From Pseudoalteromonas sp. MEBiC 03607 (GTDB taxonomy: Bacteria; Pseudomonadota; Gammaproteobacteria; Enterobacterales; Alteromonadaceae), in the NCBI RefSeq assembly GCF_004792295.1, contig NZ_SRRY01000001.1:1932501-1996500 (forward strand): a stretch of DNA of 64,000 nt, written 5' to 3'. This document shows positions 20,890 through 30,965 of the stretch, one piece after another (the first letter of the stretch is position 1; each line of letters starts with the position of its first letter). Position numbers and translations under genes: made by a program. The notes beneath the pieces are model-generated. The model was not told where the DNA came from. It was given only the letters and a program-made list of their open reading frames with translations, and made no database searches.

Positions 20890-21786
20890 ATGTCTCGTCG
20901 TTTACCTCCCTTAAATGCGCTTAAAGCCTTCGAAGCTGCTGCACGTCATCTGAGCTTTACCAAAGCGGCTGAGGAGTTGTATGTCACGCAAGCTGCGGTG
21001 AGTCACCAGATTAAAACCTTAGAAGAGCATCTAGGCTTAAAACTGTTTTTACGTAAAAATCGCTCGTTGCTGTTAACCGAAGAAGGGCAAGGTTACTTTC
21101 TGGATATTAAAGAGATTTTTACCCAGCTGATTGATGCCACAGAGAAATTGCTAGCACGAGGTGCGAAAGGTTCTCTGACAGTAAGTTTGACGCCAAGTTT
21201 TGCGATTCAATGGTTAGTACCCAGACTTAGTTTATTTAATGAATTACACCCAGAAATCGACGTGCGAATTAAAGCGCAAGATCAGGACGAAAATTCACTT
21301 TCTGACGATGTCGATATTGCTATTTACTATGGTCGTGGCCACTGGAGTGGGGTGCAAACTTATAAACTGCACACTGAATACTTAGTGCCGTTATGTAGCC
21401 CATTATTGTTAACAGGCCCTAAGCCTCTTAATCAACCCAGCGATTTGGCAAATCATACCTTGTTGCATGATACCACCCGTAAAAATTGGAAAACGTGGAT
21501 GAAAACAGCAGGTGTGCGCAATGTACAAGTTAACCAAGGGCCAATTTTTAGTCACTCATCGATGGTATTACAAGCTGCGGTACATGGGCAGGGTGTCGCT
21601 ATTGGTAATAGCGTATTAGCAAAGCCCGATATTGATGCGGGTCGACTCGTCATTCCATTTAATCACTCATTAGAAAGTAAAAATGCTTACTATTTAGTGA
21701 TCCGCGAATCACAAACAGAGCTTGGTAAAATTGTTTCCTTCAAAGACTGGATGCTGAGCTTAGTAGAGCAAGAACAAGAGTATTAA
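20890..21786 (+). CDS. gcvA: LysR-family regulator, GcvA type
   Basis: This is a LysR-type regulator of about 298 residues with the N-terminal HTH typical of GcvA (PPLNALKAFEAAARHLSFT, then AAVSHQIKTLEEHLG). In E. coli GcvA controls the glycine cleavage operon gcvTHP, activated by glycine. The order gcvA-ygdD-rlmM is the same as in E. coli, apart from one inserted hydrolase gene, which favours orthology. I start at the ATG at 20890; an in-frame TTG lies three codons upstream. No gcv gene is in the window. Confidence 0.82.
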   Translation: MSRRLPPLNALKAFEAAARHLSFTKAAEELYVTQAAVSHQIKTLEEHLGLKLFLRKNRSLLLTEEGQGYFLDIKEIFTQLIDATEKLLARGAKGSLTVSLTPSFAIQWLVPRLSLFNELHPEIDVRIKAQDQDENSLSDDVDIAIYYGRGHWSGVQTYKLHTEYLVPLCSPLLLTGPKPLNQPSDLANHTLLHDTTRKNWKTWMKTAGVRNVQVNQGPIFSHSSMVLQAAVHGQGVAIGNSVLAKPDIDAGRLVIPFNHSLESKNAYYLVIRESQTELGKIVSFKDWMLSLVEQEQEY

Positions 21787-21787
21787 C

Positions 21788-22429
21788 ATGTTACAGTGGT
21801 TTAAAAGTGCAACGGGCAAGGAGCGTGCACAATTTATATTTGCCCACGGAGCAGGGGCAGGTAGCGACTCCGAATTTATGCAAACAATGGCTAAATTGAT
21901 TAGTCAGCAAAATATTGATGTGGCGTTGTTTGATTTTCAGTATATGCAAATTGCTAAAGAGACAGGTAAGCGCAGACCTCCTGATCGCGCACCTAAGCTG
22001 CTTGCATATTTTGCCGAAGTTTTAGCTGAGCATCAGCCAGAGTTGCCGCTATTTATTGGCGGCAAATCGATGGGCGGGCGTATGGCTTCTATGCTTTGTA
22101 CTGAGCAGGGTTTGGCTAATATTATTGGCGTTGTGGCTTTTGGTTATCCTTTTCACCCACCGGGTAAACCTGAAAAACTTCGCATAGAACATTTTGTTGA
22201 TATGCCATGCCCATTTTTAGTCCTACAAGGTGAACGCGATACGTTTGGTAATCAACAAGAGCTTGCTGAGCTTGAAATGGTTAACCCGCCAGAAATCAAA
22301 TGGCTAAGAGATGGTGACCATTCACTAAAACCTCGTAAAAAAAGTGGTATTACAGAACAAGAAAACCTACAGCAGGCTGCGGATTACGCTGTGCAGTTTA
22401 TGGCTAATTTAATTGGAGAGAAAAAATGA
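21788..22429 (+). CDS. Small alpha/beta hydrolase (KANL3/Tex30-like)
   Basis: This 213-residue alpha/beta hydrolase has the opening FAHGAGAGSDSEFM, the nucleophile elbow GGKSMGGRMAS (Ser near 97), an acid loop VLQGERDTFG and a late His in DGDHSLKPRK. This pattern is that of the KANL3/Tex30 type of unknown substrate. It starts one base after the gcvA stop and overlaps ygdD by four bases, so it is embedded in the gcvA-ygdD unit, where E. coli has nothing. Confidence 0.85.
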   Translation: MLQWFKSATGKERAQFIFAHGAGAGSDSEFMQTMAKLISQQNIDVALFDFQYMQIAKETGKRRPPDRAPKLLAYFAEVLAEHQPELPLFIGGKSMGGRMASMLCTEQGLANIIGVVAFGYPFHPPGKPEKLRIEHFVDMPCPFLVLQGERDTFGNQQELAELEMVNPPEIKWLRDGDHSLKPRKKSGITEQENLQQAADYAVQFMANLIGEKK

Positions 22430-22794
22430 TCAAACTGTATTTAATGACAGGCAGTATATTTTGTATGTTCTCTGTAATACTAGGCGCATTTGCTGCCCAT
22501 GGTTTAAAAAGTCGCGTATCAGAATACGCAATTGGTATTTTTAAAACCGCTGCCGAATATCAAATGGTGCATGGTCTTGCGCTTATAGCGATTGCTATCT
22601 TAATCAAGTGGGGAATGAACCTGACTTGGGCTGGTGGTTTTTTTATTGCAGGTACTGTGTTATTTAGCGGTAGTTTGTATTTACTCGCATTAACGGGCAT
22701 GAAATGGCTTGGGCCTATCACCCCAATTGGCGGCGTTTGTTTTATTATTGGTTGGGCTATTTTGTTAGTTCAAGCCGCACGATATAAGTTTTAA
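22426..22794 (+). CDS. ygdD: DUF423-family membrane protein (YgdD)
   Basis: This 122-residue protein has four hydrophobic segments and the DUF423 hallmarks GAFAAHGL near the N-terminus and ITPIGGVCFIIGWA near the C-terminus. Function is unknown in the family. The ATGA overlap with the hydrolase and the close rlmM start (nine bases on) place it in one transcription unit. Confidence 0.9.
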   Translation: MIKLYLMTGSIFCMFSVILGAFAAHGLKSRVSEYAIGIFKTAAEYQMVHGLALIAIAILIKWGMNLTWAGGFFIAGTVLFSGSLYLLALTGMKWLGPITPIGGVCFIIGWAILLVQAARYKF

Positions 22795-22803
22795 GGGGTA
22801 TCT

Positions 22804-23889
22804 ATGTCGAGTGTAGTTATTTATTGCCGAAGTGGTTTTGAAAATGATGCCGCTGCTGAAATTACTTTTCAGGCTGCCGAGCAAGGTTTTGCGGGGTACG
22901 TAAAAACAAAACCAAATACAGGAATTGTTGTGTACGAATGTTTTGATGCAAGCCACGGCGATGAGATCATAAAAAAAGTAGATTTTAAAAACATGGTATT
23001 TGCCCGCCAGTGGTTTACAGGCACGTTAGTGGATAATATGCCACTTGAAGACCGCGTTAGTGCCATTGCTGATGCAACCGTTGACTTTCCTGAGTGTGGT
23101 GACTTACGTGTAGAAACACCCGACACCAACGAGGGTAAAGAGCTTTCTAAGTTCTGCAAAAAGATTTCGACACCACTTAAAAAGTCGCTTGAAAAACGTG
23201 CAAAGGTTACACGTGAACTTGCCCAGAAAAAACCAGTCATGCATGTGTTATTTTTAGCTAATAACAGCGCTTATGTGGGGTATTCGTATACATTTAATAA
23301 TTCGCCATTCTTTATGGGTATTCCGCGATTACGCATGCCAAGTGATGCACCGAGCCGCTCTACACTTAAATTAGATGAAGCATTTAATGTATTCATTCCA
23401 CCTCATGAAGCTGAAGAGCGCATGCAACCAGGCATGCGTGGTGTTGACCTAGGTGCGTGCCCAGGAGGTTGGACTTATCAGTTAGTACGCCGTGGAATGT
23501 TTGTTAGCGCTATCGATAATGGTCCAATGAATGATGATTTAATGGAAACAGGGCAGGTTAAACACTTTAGAGTCGATGGTTTTAAATATCGCCCTGAAAA
23601 GCGCAATATCGACTGGTTAGTGTGCGACATGGTAGAAAAGCCAGCTAAAGTAACGAATCTTATGATTGACTGGGCAGTAAATGCTTATGCCCGCGAGCTG
23701 ATTTTCAACTTAAAGCTGCCGATGAAGAAGCGTTTTGACAGTGTCTATGAATGCTTAAAAATGATTAAAGAAGAGCTTGAAAAGTACGGTGTAAGTTACG
23801 AGTTACAAGCAAAACATTTATATCATGATCGTGAAGAAGTGACCGTTCATTTAAATGTAACTAAGGTGCCACAAAGCCTCTACAGTTAA
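22804..23889 (+). CDS. rlmM: 23S rRNA (cytidine-2498 2'-O) methyltransferase
   Basis: This 361-residue RlmM has an N-terminal THUMP-like RNA-binding region and a C-terminal Rossmann methyltransferase with the SAM loop GVDLGACPGGWTYQLV at residues 213-228. The downstream WLVCDMVEKP and late lysines fit the K-D-K-E tetrad of 2'-O methyltransferases. It is the last gene of the gcvA-ygdD-rlmM unit. Confidence 0.95.
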   Translation: MSSVVIYCRSGFENDAAAEITFQAAEQGFAGYVKTKPNTGIVVYECFDASHGDEIIKKVDFKNMVFARQWFTGTLVDNMPLEDRVSAIADATVDFPECGDLRVETPDTNEGKELSKFCKKISTPLKKSLEKRAKVTRELAQKKPVMHVLFLANNSAYVGYSYTFNNSPFFMGIPRLRMPSDAPSRSTLKLDEAFNVFIPPHEAEERMQPGMRGVDLGACPGGWTYQLVRRGMFVSAIDNGPMNDDLMETGQVKHFRVDGFKYRPEKRNIDWLVCDMVEKPAKVTNLMIDWAVNAYARELIFNLKLPMKKRFDSVYECLKMIKEELEKYGVSYELQAKHLYHDREEVTVHLNVTKVPQSLYS

Positions 23890-23904
23890 CATCAATTTGA
23901 AATT

Positions 23905-23940
23905 AAAAAAGGCCAATCGCAATTCGATTGGCCTTTTTTA
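23905..23940. terminator. Bidirectional terminator between rlmM and cysZ
   Basis: The stem AAAAAAGGCCAATCG/CGATTGGCCTTTTTT has a five-base loop and serves both convergent genes. Confidence 0.85.
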
Positions 23941-23967
23941 TTTGAAATCAGCTTAACGTGGTTAAAG

Positions 23968-24696
23968 TTATGAGCGGTATTTACTGCGGTAATTTTCAAC
24001 CCATAACCGGGTTCCACCACATACAGCAACCGGCATAACAATGAGGTTTACAATGGGGATTGCTGTTAAGAGCATCACTGCTAAACCAAAGCCATATGAT
24101 AAGGTTTGCTTTTGTTTTAAGTCATCTTTCATGGCATTAAAACTAATTTTATGGTTATCAAAGGCATAATCTTCGTATTGGATAGCATACATCCAACAGG
24201 TGAATAGCACCCATAAAACTTGCCCAATCACAGGTAAAATCCATAATAGAATAAAAAAGCCTATTGCGCGCGGCAGGTAATAGCAAAGTTTTGTCCATTC
24301 TCGGCCTAGCATGCGTGGCACATCTTTCATTGTATCAAGCAGACCATCATCGTTGACTTTTTGACCTGTCAGGTAAAGTTCGACTTTTTCACTGAGCAAG
24401 CCGTTGAATGGGGCTGCAATAAAGTTCGTAATAACGGTAAAGAGCATGCTGTAACTAAATAAAATGACAAGCACAGCAATCGGCCACATTAACCATTCAA
24501 GCCAGCTCAGCCATTCTGGTAGCAATGAGTTCATGTAAGCAAAGCCATCAGTTAGCCAGCCGTACAAAAAGAACAGCGAACTACCAAAAAGCAGGATATT
24601 GATTAATAAAGGAATAAGTACAAAACGTTTTAACCCCTTTTGGCTAATTAGTTTAAAGCCAGAAAAGAAGTATTCCATACCTTGAGTAAACTGCAC
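23968..24696 (-). CDS. cysZ: Sulfate transporter CysZ
   Basis: This 242-residue inner-membrane protein has the CysZ N-terminus (GMEYFFSGFKLISQKGLKRF) and several long hydrophobic segments (LINILLFGSSLFFLYGWL and others). CysZ imports sulfate for cysteine synthesis. It starts at a GTG with GAGG seven bases upstream. CysB, the activator of sulfur genes, is encoded 16 kb away at 40892. It is not followed by cysK. Confidence 0.93.
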   Translation of the reverse strand: MQFTQGMEYFFSGFKLISQKGLKRFVLIPLLINILLFGSSLFFLYGWLTDGFAYMNSLLPEWLSWLEWLMWPIAVLVILFSYSMLFTVITNFIAAPFNGLLSEKVELYLTGQKVNDDGLLDTMKDVPRMLGREWTKLCYYLPRAIGFFILLWILPVIGQVLWVLFTCWMYAIQYEDYAFDNHKISFNAMKDDLKQKQTLSYGFGLAVMLLTAIPIVNLIVMPVAVCGGTRLWVENYRSKYRS

Positions 24697-25188
24697 GAGA
24701 TAACCTCATCTTATTTCTTCTTGTTTGCAGTATAGGGTTTTCAATATGTTTGAACAGTCTTTTTCCGTAACAAAGTGTTTATTGAGCAAAATTGTAGCAA
24801 GCAGGCATACTGATTAATTTAAGAGGTTAAGGTGAGTTAGTTTGTTAACAAATCATTGTGAAGTGAATTGTTTAGATATTAAGCAATACCGCCTCACTGG
24901 TATTAATGTCTTAAGTTAGCGAAAAATTCTAATGTAAACTTAATTTACGGAACATTGATTTTTAGTTACAACTAACCTGCTAGGCAACCCGCAAGGCTAC
25001 TCACGTTAAACGTTGTTTTTTATCATTTGAACGTATTTTCAGTTACATCGGGATGAACTAAGCGATACCATGACTGTCTGATAGTACCTATAAAAACGAA
25101 TAATGAAAACAACAGTAGAGGATCACACTAATATCCGATACTATTATTAACATCATTAACAAAAAAGACATATAAAAATGGGAGTTTT
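24697..25188. other. Gene-free stretch between cysZ and the GNAT gene
   Basis: This is 492 bases without a credible gene. It must hold the cysZ and GNAT promoters, which I cannot place with confidence. Seen here: a small inverted repeat AATACC/GGTATT (24885-24904), and a segment near 24975-25022 with a G/C-rich block (CTAGGCAACCCGCAAGGCTA) followed by a weak stem and a T-run, which might be a structured leader. I could not match it to a known riboswitch. Confidence 0.4.
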
Positions 25189-25650
25189 ATGCAGTTAGTC
25201 GATTTAAATCCAGATGATCCAGAAGTAGTAAACGTGTTTGCTGATATAGACCGACTCATTAACTCTTTATACCCCGTAGCTACAGCTCAATCATTAAGTG
25301 TTGAAGAGTTAGCTGAGCCTAATGTTTACGCCATAGGTTTAAAAAATGAAGATGGTATTGTTGCCTGCGGAGCGATTGTGATGCAAGAAGGCAACCCACC
25401 GTACGGCGAAATCCGTCGCCTGTATGTGAAACCTAGTTATCGAGGTAAAGGTTTGTCTCGCCGAATTATGCAAATCTTATTGCATCATGCTGGTGAACAA
25501 CAAATCCCGCTAATTCGTCTTGAAACGGGTCCTAAGCAAACTGAATCAATTAGTTTGTATGAAAATTTAGGCTTTCATCGTTGTGGTCCATTTGGCAACT
25601 ATACTGACAGCCCGCAAAGTTTATTTATGGAACTGGGACTTAATCAGTAA
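25189..25650 (+). CDS. GNAT-family N-acetyltransferase
   Basis: This 153-residue GNAT has motif A (IRRLYVKPSYRGKGLSRRIM), binding acetyl-CoA through RGKGLS at about residues 84-89, and motif B (LYENLGFHRCGPFG). The start is preceded by GGGAG at four bases. The substrate cannot be told from sequence. A small lipoprotein gene follows. Confidence 0.88.
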   Translation: MQLVDLNPDDPEVVNVFADIDRLINSLYPVATAQSLSVEELAEPNVYAIGLKNEDGIVACGAIVMQEGNPPYGEIRRLYVKPSYRGKGLSRRIMQILLHHAGEQQIPLIRLETGPKQTESISLYENLGFHRCGPFGNYTDSPQSLFMELGLNQ

Positions 25651-25717
25651 TTGTGAGAGCTATTTAAAGCTTTGTTTTTGTGAGGTTAACGTTATTACTA
25701 AACAATCCTTGCAGGTC

Positions 25718-26158
25718 ATGTTGCTTTTTATAGCTTTGCTGCTCATTGCGTGTGATAAAAAACACACAATACCTGAACAGCTACAAAATAAACAACCCGA
25801 CCTTATTATTGATAACGCCGAGTTTTACTTAAACTCATGCCAGTCTCTTAGTGGTGTTTTTAATGATGCTGGCAAGATAACCTCCAGAGTCATTGTTACA
25901 TTTCCTACTCGCCTTATGAGTTACTGTTCTGAAGAACGAACACAACTTAGCTATGATGGCACATACCTTACAGTAAAGCTTTGCCGAACAGCGTTTGCAG
26001 CAGGGGATTGTGGGCTTGAAAGGTATCGCTCGAAAGATTTTCAACATTGGCAGGAATATATAGGGATTACCTGGGTGAATAATGAGCAGTATGAGGCATG
26101 GCGGCAGCTTGGTTCAAGCTCTACTAAAGCAGATGAAATAAACAAAGTTATCCCTTAA
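25718..26158 (+). CDS. Small hypothetical lipoprotein
   Basis: No family recognised. The protein (about 146 residues from the ATG at 25718) starts with a short hydrophobic run ending in the lipobox LLIAC, followed by DKK, so it is probably lipidated and exported. The body has several cysteines (SCQSLSG, YCSEER, LCRTAF, DCGLER) that could form disulfides in the periplasm. The start is uncertain: the ATG gives an N-region without positive charge, while an ATT at 25694, with GAGG eight bases before it, would add a lysine and make a better signal peptide. Confidence 0.6.
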   Translation: MLLFIALLLIACDKKHTIPEQLQNKQPDLIIDNAEFYLNSCQSLSGVFNDAGKITSRVIVTFPTRLMSYCSEERTQLSYDGTYLTVKLCRTAFAAGDCGLERYRSKDFQHWQEYIGITWVNNEQYEAWRQLGSSSTKADEINKVIP

Positions 26159-26341
26159 GCACCAAAGTTTAACTGTCTGTTTAGACTTTAAAATTATTAG
26201 TCGATAAACGATTAATTTTTCACATCAAAAATCACTCGTTACGAGTAAAAATTCTTGTTGGACTTGAATCACTATTTTTCTTTTAATGCGCGCAATTACC
26301 GCTTGCCAATTTTGGCATTACTAAAATAAAGAGAAAGATAG

Positions 26342-28255
26342 ATGAAAGAAACAACATCACTAGAACAAGCTCGCACGAGTTACAATGTTCGTCATTGGAG
26401 CCAAGGTTTCTTTGGTATTAATGATCAAGGTGATGTGTATGTTGCGCCAAAGGCCCATGCCCCAGAGCAAACCATTGCACTAATCGATATCGCACAGCAG
26501 TTACAAGATAAAGGCTTAAGCTTGCCTGCGTTGGTTCGTTTTCCACAAATTTTACATCATCGTGTACATAGCTTATGTCAGGCATTTAACACGGCGATTG
26601 AAAATTATGGTTACCCGAAAGACTATTTGCTTGTTTACCCAATTAAAGTAAACCAACAGCGTGAAGTTGTTGAAGAAATTGTTGCAAGCCAAGCTGATAT
26701 TGAAAAGAAACAATTGGGCTTAGAAGCGGGCAGTAAACCTGAGCTATTAACTGTATTAGCGATGGCTGAAAAAACCAGTGCTGTCATTGTGTGTAATGGC
26801 TACAAAGACCAAGAATACATTCGTTTAGCACTGATTGGTGAAAAGCTAGGTCACAAGGTTTACATTGTTCTTGAAAAACTGTCTGAGCTAGACATGGTGC
26901 TTAGCCAAGCTAAAGAGTTAAACGTAAAGCCGCGTATTGGTATTCGTGTACGTTTAGCGTCGCAAGGTAAGGGCAAGTGGCAAGCAAGTGGTGGCGAAAA
27001 ATCAAAATTTGGTTTGTCGGCATCGCAAGTACTCAGTGTGGTTAATCGCCTTAAAGCGTCTGATCAACTTGATCTGATCCAACTTGTACACTTTCACTTA
27101 GGCTCGCAAATGGCAAACATCCGCGATGTTCGCTTAGGTGTGAGTGAAGCTGCGCGTTTTTACTGTGAGTTACGCAAGTTAGGTGCACAAATTGATTGCT
27201 TAGATGTGGGGGGCGGTTTAGCGGTAGATTATGACGGTACTCGCAGCCAGTCTCATAACTCAATGAACTATAGCCTAAGTGAATACGCTAATAACATTGT
27301 ATACACCATTGGCGATACCTGTAAGTTATATGAGCAGCCAATGCCGCGCATTATTTCTGAATCAGGTCGTGCTTTAACAGCGCACCATGCTGTATTGATT
27401 TCGAATGTTATTGGTACCGAAAGCTATGTACCAGAAGACATTCAAGCGCCAGCCGCTGATGCACCACTTTTATTAAAAAACATGTGGACATCATGGCAAC
27501 AGTTAAGTGATGACAATGACGACCGTGCATTAATCGAAATTTATCATGATAGCCAAGGCGATTTAGCCGAAGCACATAATCAATTTGCACTTGGTTTGTT
27601 AGATTTAACAGAGCGAGCATGGGCGGAGCAAGTTAACTTACGTGTATGTTATGAACTTAACAAACATATGGATAACAAAAATCGTTTTCACCGCCCGATT
27701 ATTGATGAATTAAATGCCCGTTTAGCAGATAAGTTTTTTGTGAACTTTTCATTATTCCAGTCATTACCGGATGCATGGGGTATTGACCAAGTGTTTCCTG
27801 TTCTACCATTAAGTGGTTTAACAGAAGCACCACAAAAACGCGCCGTGTTACTTGATATCACTTGCGATTCAGACGGTGCTATGGAGCATTATGTAGACGG
27901 TCAAGGTATTGAAAGCACATTACCTGTGCCAGCTTTTAGCGAAGAAAAACCATATTTAATGGGCTTTTTCTTAGTGGGTGCTTATCAGGAGATTTTAGGT
28001 GATATGCACAATTTATTTGGCGACACACACAGTGCAATTATAAAAATGGATGAGCAAGGTCAGGCGCAAATCACTGAAGTTAACGAAGGTGATACCGTTG
28101 CAGACATGATGCGTTACGTACATTTAGATGTAGAAAGCTTCCAGCAGTCTTATGCCCAGCTGGTGGCAGCTAAATTGCCAGAAACTGAACAGCAAAGCGT
28201 ATTAGATGAGCTGCAAACTGGCTTAAATGGTTACACTTATTTAGAAGAGTTATAA
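26342..28255 (+). CDS. speA: Biosynthetic arginine decarboxylase
   Basis: This 637-residue PLP enzyme converts arginine to agmatine. K102 in [17 protein letters not shown] is the predicted PLP lysine, and [12 protein letters not shown] and the C-terminal catalytic Cys region ([10 protein letters not shown]) are intact. Length is standard for the long SpeA form. It forms an operon with speB, three bases downstream. Together they give putrescine from arginine. Confidence 0.97.
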   Translation: MKETTSLEQARTSYNVRHWSQGFFGINDQGDVYVAPKAHAPEQTIALIDIAQQLQDKGLSLPALVRFPQILHHRVHSLCQAFNTAIENYGYPKDYLLVYPIKVNQQREVVEEIVASQADIEKKQLGLEAGSKPELLTVLAMAEKTSAVIVCNGYKDQEYIRLALIGEKLGHKVYIVLEKLSELDMVLSQAKELNVKPRIGIRVRLASQGKGKWQASGGEKSKFGLSASQVLSVVNRLKASDQLDLIQLVHFHLGSQMANIRDVRLGVSEAARFYCELRKLGAQIDCLDVGGGLAVDYDGTRSQSHNSMNYSLSEYANNIVYTIGDTCKLYEQPMPRIISESGRALTAHHAVLISNVIGTESYVPEDIQAPAADAPLLLKNMWTSWQQLSDDNDDRALIEIYHDSQGDLAEAHNQFALGLLDLTERAWAEQVNLRVCYELNKHMDNKNRFHRPIIDELNARLADKFFVNFSLFQSLPDAWGIDQVFPVLPLSGLTEAPQKRAVLLDITCDSDGAMEHYVDGQGIESTLPVPAFSEEKPYLMGFFLVGAYQEILGDMHNLFGDTHSAIIKMDEQGQAQITEVNEGDTVADMMRYVHLDVESFQQSYAQLVAAKLPETEQQSVLDELQTGLNGYTYLEEL

Positions 28256-28258
28256 GCA

Positions 28259-29182
28259 ATGTCGACATTGTTTGACCACACAGATCATTCATTGTATTCA
28301 AACGGCATGACGTTTTTACGTCAGCCGATGGTGCAGAACATCACCGCAATCGATGCCGATGTAGTGGTGTTAGGTTTACCCTTTGATTTGGCGACCTCAG
28401 GTCGCCCTGGTGCACGTTTAGGGCCTGACGCAATTCGTCGTGCCTCAGTGCACCTCGCATGGGAAGAAACCAAGTACCCGTGGACGTTCCCATTATTTGA
28501 GCGTTTAAAATTAGCTGATGCAGGTGATTTTACTTACCCAGTAGGCGACCCAGAATATTTTACCGCGCAGTTAGAATTAGCCGCTGAGCAAATTCTTCGT
28601 CAAGGTAAAACATTATTAGGTTTAGGTGGCGACCACTTTGTGACTTTGCCGCTACTGCGTGCCCATGCTAAGCAACACGGTAAAATGGCATTAGTGCATT
28701 TTGATGCCCACACAGATACTTACAGCAATGGTTCGCGTTATGATCACGGCACCATGTTTTATCATGCGCCGATGGAAGGGCTTATTGATGTTGATCACAG
28801 CATTCAAATCGGTATTCGTACTGACTTTGATCAGAGCAAGCATGAGTTTGCAGTGATTGATGCAATGGCTGCTAATGATTTGCCAGCGCAAGATATTGCA
28901 GAGCAAATTAAAGCGCGCGTGGGTGACTTACCTGTGTATCTAACCTTTGATATTGACTGCCTTGATCCAGCATTCGCGCCGGGTACTGGCACACCAGTTT
29001 GTGGTGGCTTAACCAGCGATAAAGTACTCAAAGTACTTCGTGCGTTGAAAGGCATTAATATGGTCGGTATGGATGTGGTTGAAGTGTCGCCATCCTATGA
29101 CCAAAGTGAACTAACAGCGATTGCTGCAGCGACCATTGCCAATGAGTTATTACACTTATGGGCTTTGAAGCATAAATACTAA
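28259..29182 (+). CDS. speB: Agmatinase
   Basis: This 307-residue ureohydrolase cleaves agmatine to putrescine and urea. The three manganese-site motifs are present: [21 protein letters not shown] and [18 protein letters not shown]. It is the partner of the upstream speA gene, and a terminator follows at 29196-29222. The next gene, mltD, is convergent. Confidence 0.97.
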   Translation: MSTLFDHTDHSLYSNGMTFLRQPMVQNITAIDADVVVLGLPFDLATSGRPGARLGPDAIRRASVHLAWEETKYPWTFPLFERLKLADAGDFTYPVGDPEYFTAQLELAAEQILRQGKTLLGLGGDHFVTLPLLRAHAKQHGKMALVHFDAHTDTYSNGSRYDHGTMFYHAPMEGLIDVDHSIQIGIRTDFDQSKHEFAVIDAMAANDLPAQDIAEQIKARVGDLPVYLTFDIDCLDPAFAPGTGTPVCGGLTSDKVLKVLRALKGINMVGMDVVEVSPSYDQSELTAIAAATIANELLHLWALKHKY

Positions 29183-29195
29183 ATGAGAGAGACAA

Positions 29196-29222
29196 AGAGC
29201 GCCATTAGGCGCTCTTTTTTTG
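29196..29222 (+). terminator. Terminator after speB
   Basis: The stem AGAGCGCC/GGCGCTCT has an ATTA loop and a following run of T. It lies between convergent speB and mltD. Confidence 0.85.
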
Positions 29223-29238
29223 ATATTGGATGAAGCAA

Positions 29239-30819
29239 TTATGCGCTTCGTACATCAACCTTTAATTTAAGCTTTTGCCCAGGTTGAATGTATTTTTGCC
29301 CAGCTAATGAGTTCCATTTAATAATATCTTCTACGGACACATTAAACTTAGCAGCAATGCGCGCTAATGAATCACCACGACGGACTTTATAAGTAATGGT
29401 GCGCTCTTTGATTTGAGTAGCAGCCAGCTGTGACTTTTCTTCTTTATATACAGTTAGCTTTTGACCAACACGTAATACAGCATCTTTTTTAAGTTTATTC
29501 CATGTTGCAAGCTCTGCAATGGTCACATCGTACTCACGGCTAATATCCCACAGCGTATCGCCAGTGGCGACTTTATGGCTTAGCTTTTTACGTGTTGCTT
29601 TATTAGCAGCCATACGCACTGATTTTGGTAAATGCTGACTATTTATCTCACCATCACTCAGTGGTACAAGTAATTGCTGACCAACACGAATGGTATTCGA
29701 TGAGAGTTTATTCAGTGTTTTAATAGCATTCGTACTAGTAGAAAACTTCTTCGCAATCACAGATAAACTGTCACCGCGCGCAACCACGTATTGTTGCCAA
29801 CGTAGACGATCTTTTTGCTCTGTTTTTGCTAGTTTTGCAGAGAACTCTTCAACCTTATCAGACGGTAATAATAAAAAGTGCGGTCCATTAGGGTCGGTCG
29901 CCCAGCGATTAAAACCTGGGTTTAAACGATAAAGTTCAGTTAAACTAATACCTGCCATATCAGCTGCAAGCGCTAAGTCAATTTGGCTACCTACATTCAC
30001 CGCCTCAACTACTTGAGCATTAATAATTGGTTGCCACTTAACACCAAACTCGTCACTGCGTTTAACTAGATCAGACAGTGCTAACAGTTTAGGTACATAC
30101 GATGTGGTTTCTTTTGGTAAATCCAAAGACCAAAAGTCTGTTGGTAAATGCTTTTTACGATTCTTTTTAATAGCTCGTAGCAAACGGCCTTCACCTGAGT
30201 TATAGGCTGCGATGGCATTTAACCAATCGCCTTCTAAGGTTTTGTGAAGATATGACAAATAATCAAGAGCTGCACGGGTCGACTGTACAATGTCACGACG
30301 ACCGTCGTACCACCAGTTTTGTTTTAAATCAAAACGCTCACCAGTTTGTGGCATGAATTGCCAGATGCCCGAGGCACTGCGATGTGAATAACCAAATGGG
30401 TCAAAAGCACTTTCTACAATCGGTAAAAGCGCAATTTCAATTGGCATTTGACGCTTCTCGACTTCTTCGACAATAAAGTACAGGTAAGGCTCTGCACGCT
30501 TAGAAATACGGTCTAAATATGCCTGATGACGTGCATAGTAGTTACGCTCAGCAACCACTGGGCGGTTTTGTGGCACATCAATCGAAAGTTGGTAACGAAT
30601 ACGCTCCCATACATCATCAAATACCGGTGGTGGCTCATCAAGATCTGCGACCTGTTGATACTGTGCGTTAATCATTAGTGCATCATTAACGTCACTTGGG
30701 CTTGCGCCATTGAGCTGTTGCTCAACATCATTATTAGCTGTGGTATCTGAGTTAGAAGCTGTTAACTGACAACCACTTAGTACCAGCGCAAGTGTTATAA
30801 CTAAAGGAGACTTATACAT
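29239..30819 (-). CDS. mltD: Membrane-bound lytic murein transglycosylase D
   Basis: This 526-residue lipoprotein has a signal peptide and the lipobox LVLSGC (C17). An SLT catalytic domain (about 110-250) carries the likely catalytic Glu in LLPIVESAFDP and the motif SASGIWQFMPQTG. Three LysM repeats follow near 343-388, 415-459 and 478-521, each with the GDSL or GDTL turn. It cleaves peptidoglycan between MurNAc and GlcNAc. E. coli MltD has two LysM repeats, so three is on the long side. gloB lies upstream, as in E. coli. Confidence 0.95.
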   Translation of the reverse strand: MYKSPLVITLALVLSGCQLTASNSDTTANNDVEQQLNGASPSDVNDALMINAQYQQVADLDEPPPVFDDVWERIRYQLSIDVPQNRPVVAERNYYARHQAYLDRISKRAEPYLYFIVEEVEKRQMPIEIALLPIVESAFDPFGYSHRSASGIWQFMPQTGERFDLKQNWWYDGRRDIVQSTRAALDYLSYLHKTLEGDWLNAIAAYNSGEGRLLRAIKKNRKKHLPTDFWSLDLPKETTSYVPKLLALSDLVKRSDEFGVKWQPIINAQVVEAVNVGSQIDLALAADMAGISLTELYRLNPGFNRWATDPNGPHFLLLPSDKVEEFSAKLAKTEQKDRLRWQQYVVARGDSLSVIAKKFSTSTNAIKTLNKLSSNTIRVGQQLLVPLSDGEINSQHLPKSVRMAANKATRKKLSHKVATGDTLWDISREYDVTIAELATWNKLKKDAVLRVGQKLTVYKEEKSQLAATQIKERTITYKVRRGDSLARIAAKFNVSVEDIIKWNSLAGQKYIQPGQKLKLKVDVRSA

Positions 30820-30965
30820 ATATACCTATATAATCAGGTAAAAAAACTCGGCGAATATTACCTGCTATAAGCACATATTGCCACTTTATGACCAGTATAT
30901 GTCAGCTCATTATTGCAAGGTGTTGATCTAAATATAGAAAAAATGTAATCGGTAGAGTTACACTT

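Noticed and set aside
24885..24904. AATACC/GGTATT inverted repeat as a third copy of the ATACCAAT element.
   Set aside because: Arms are only six bases and the inner CGCTTA part is missing.
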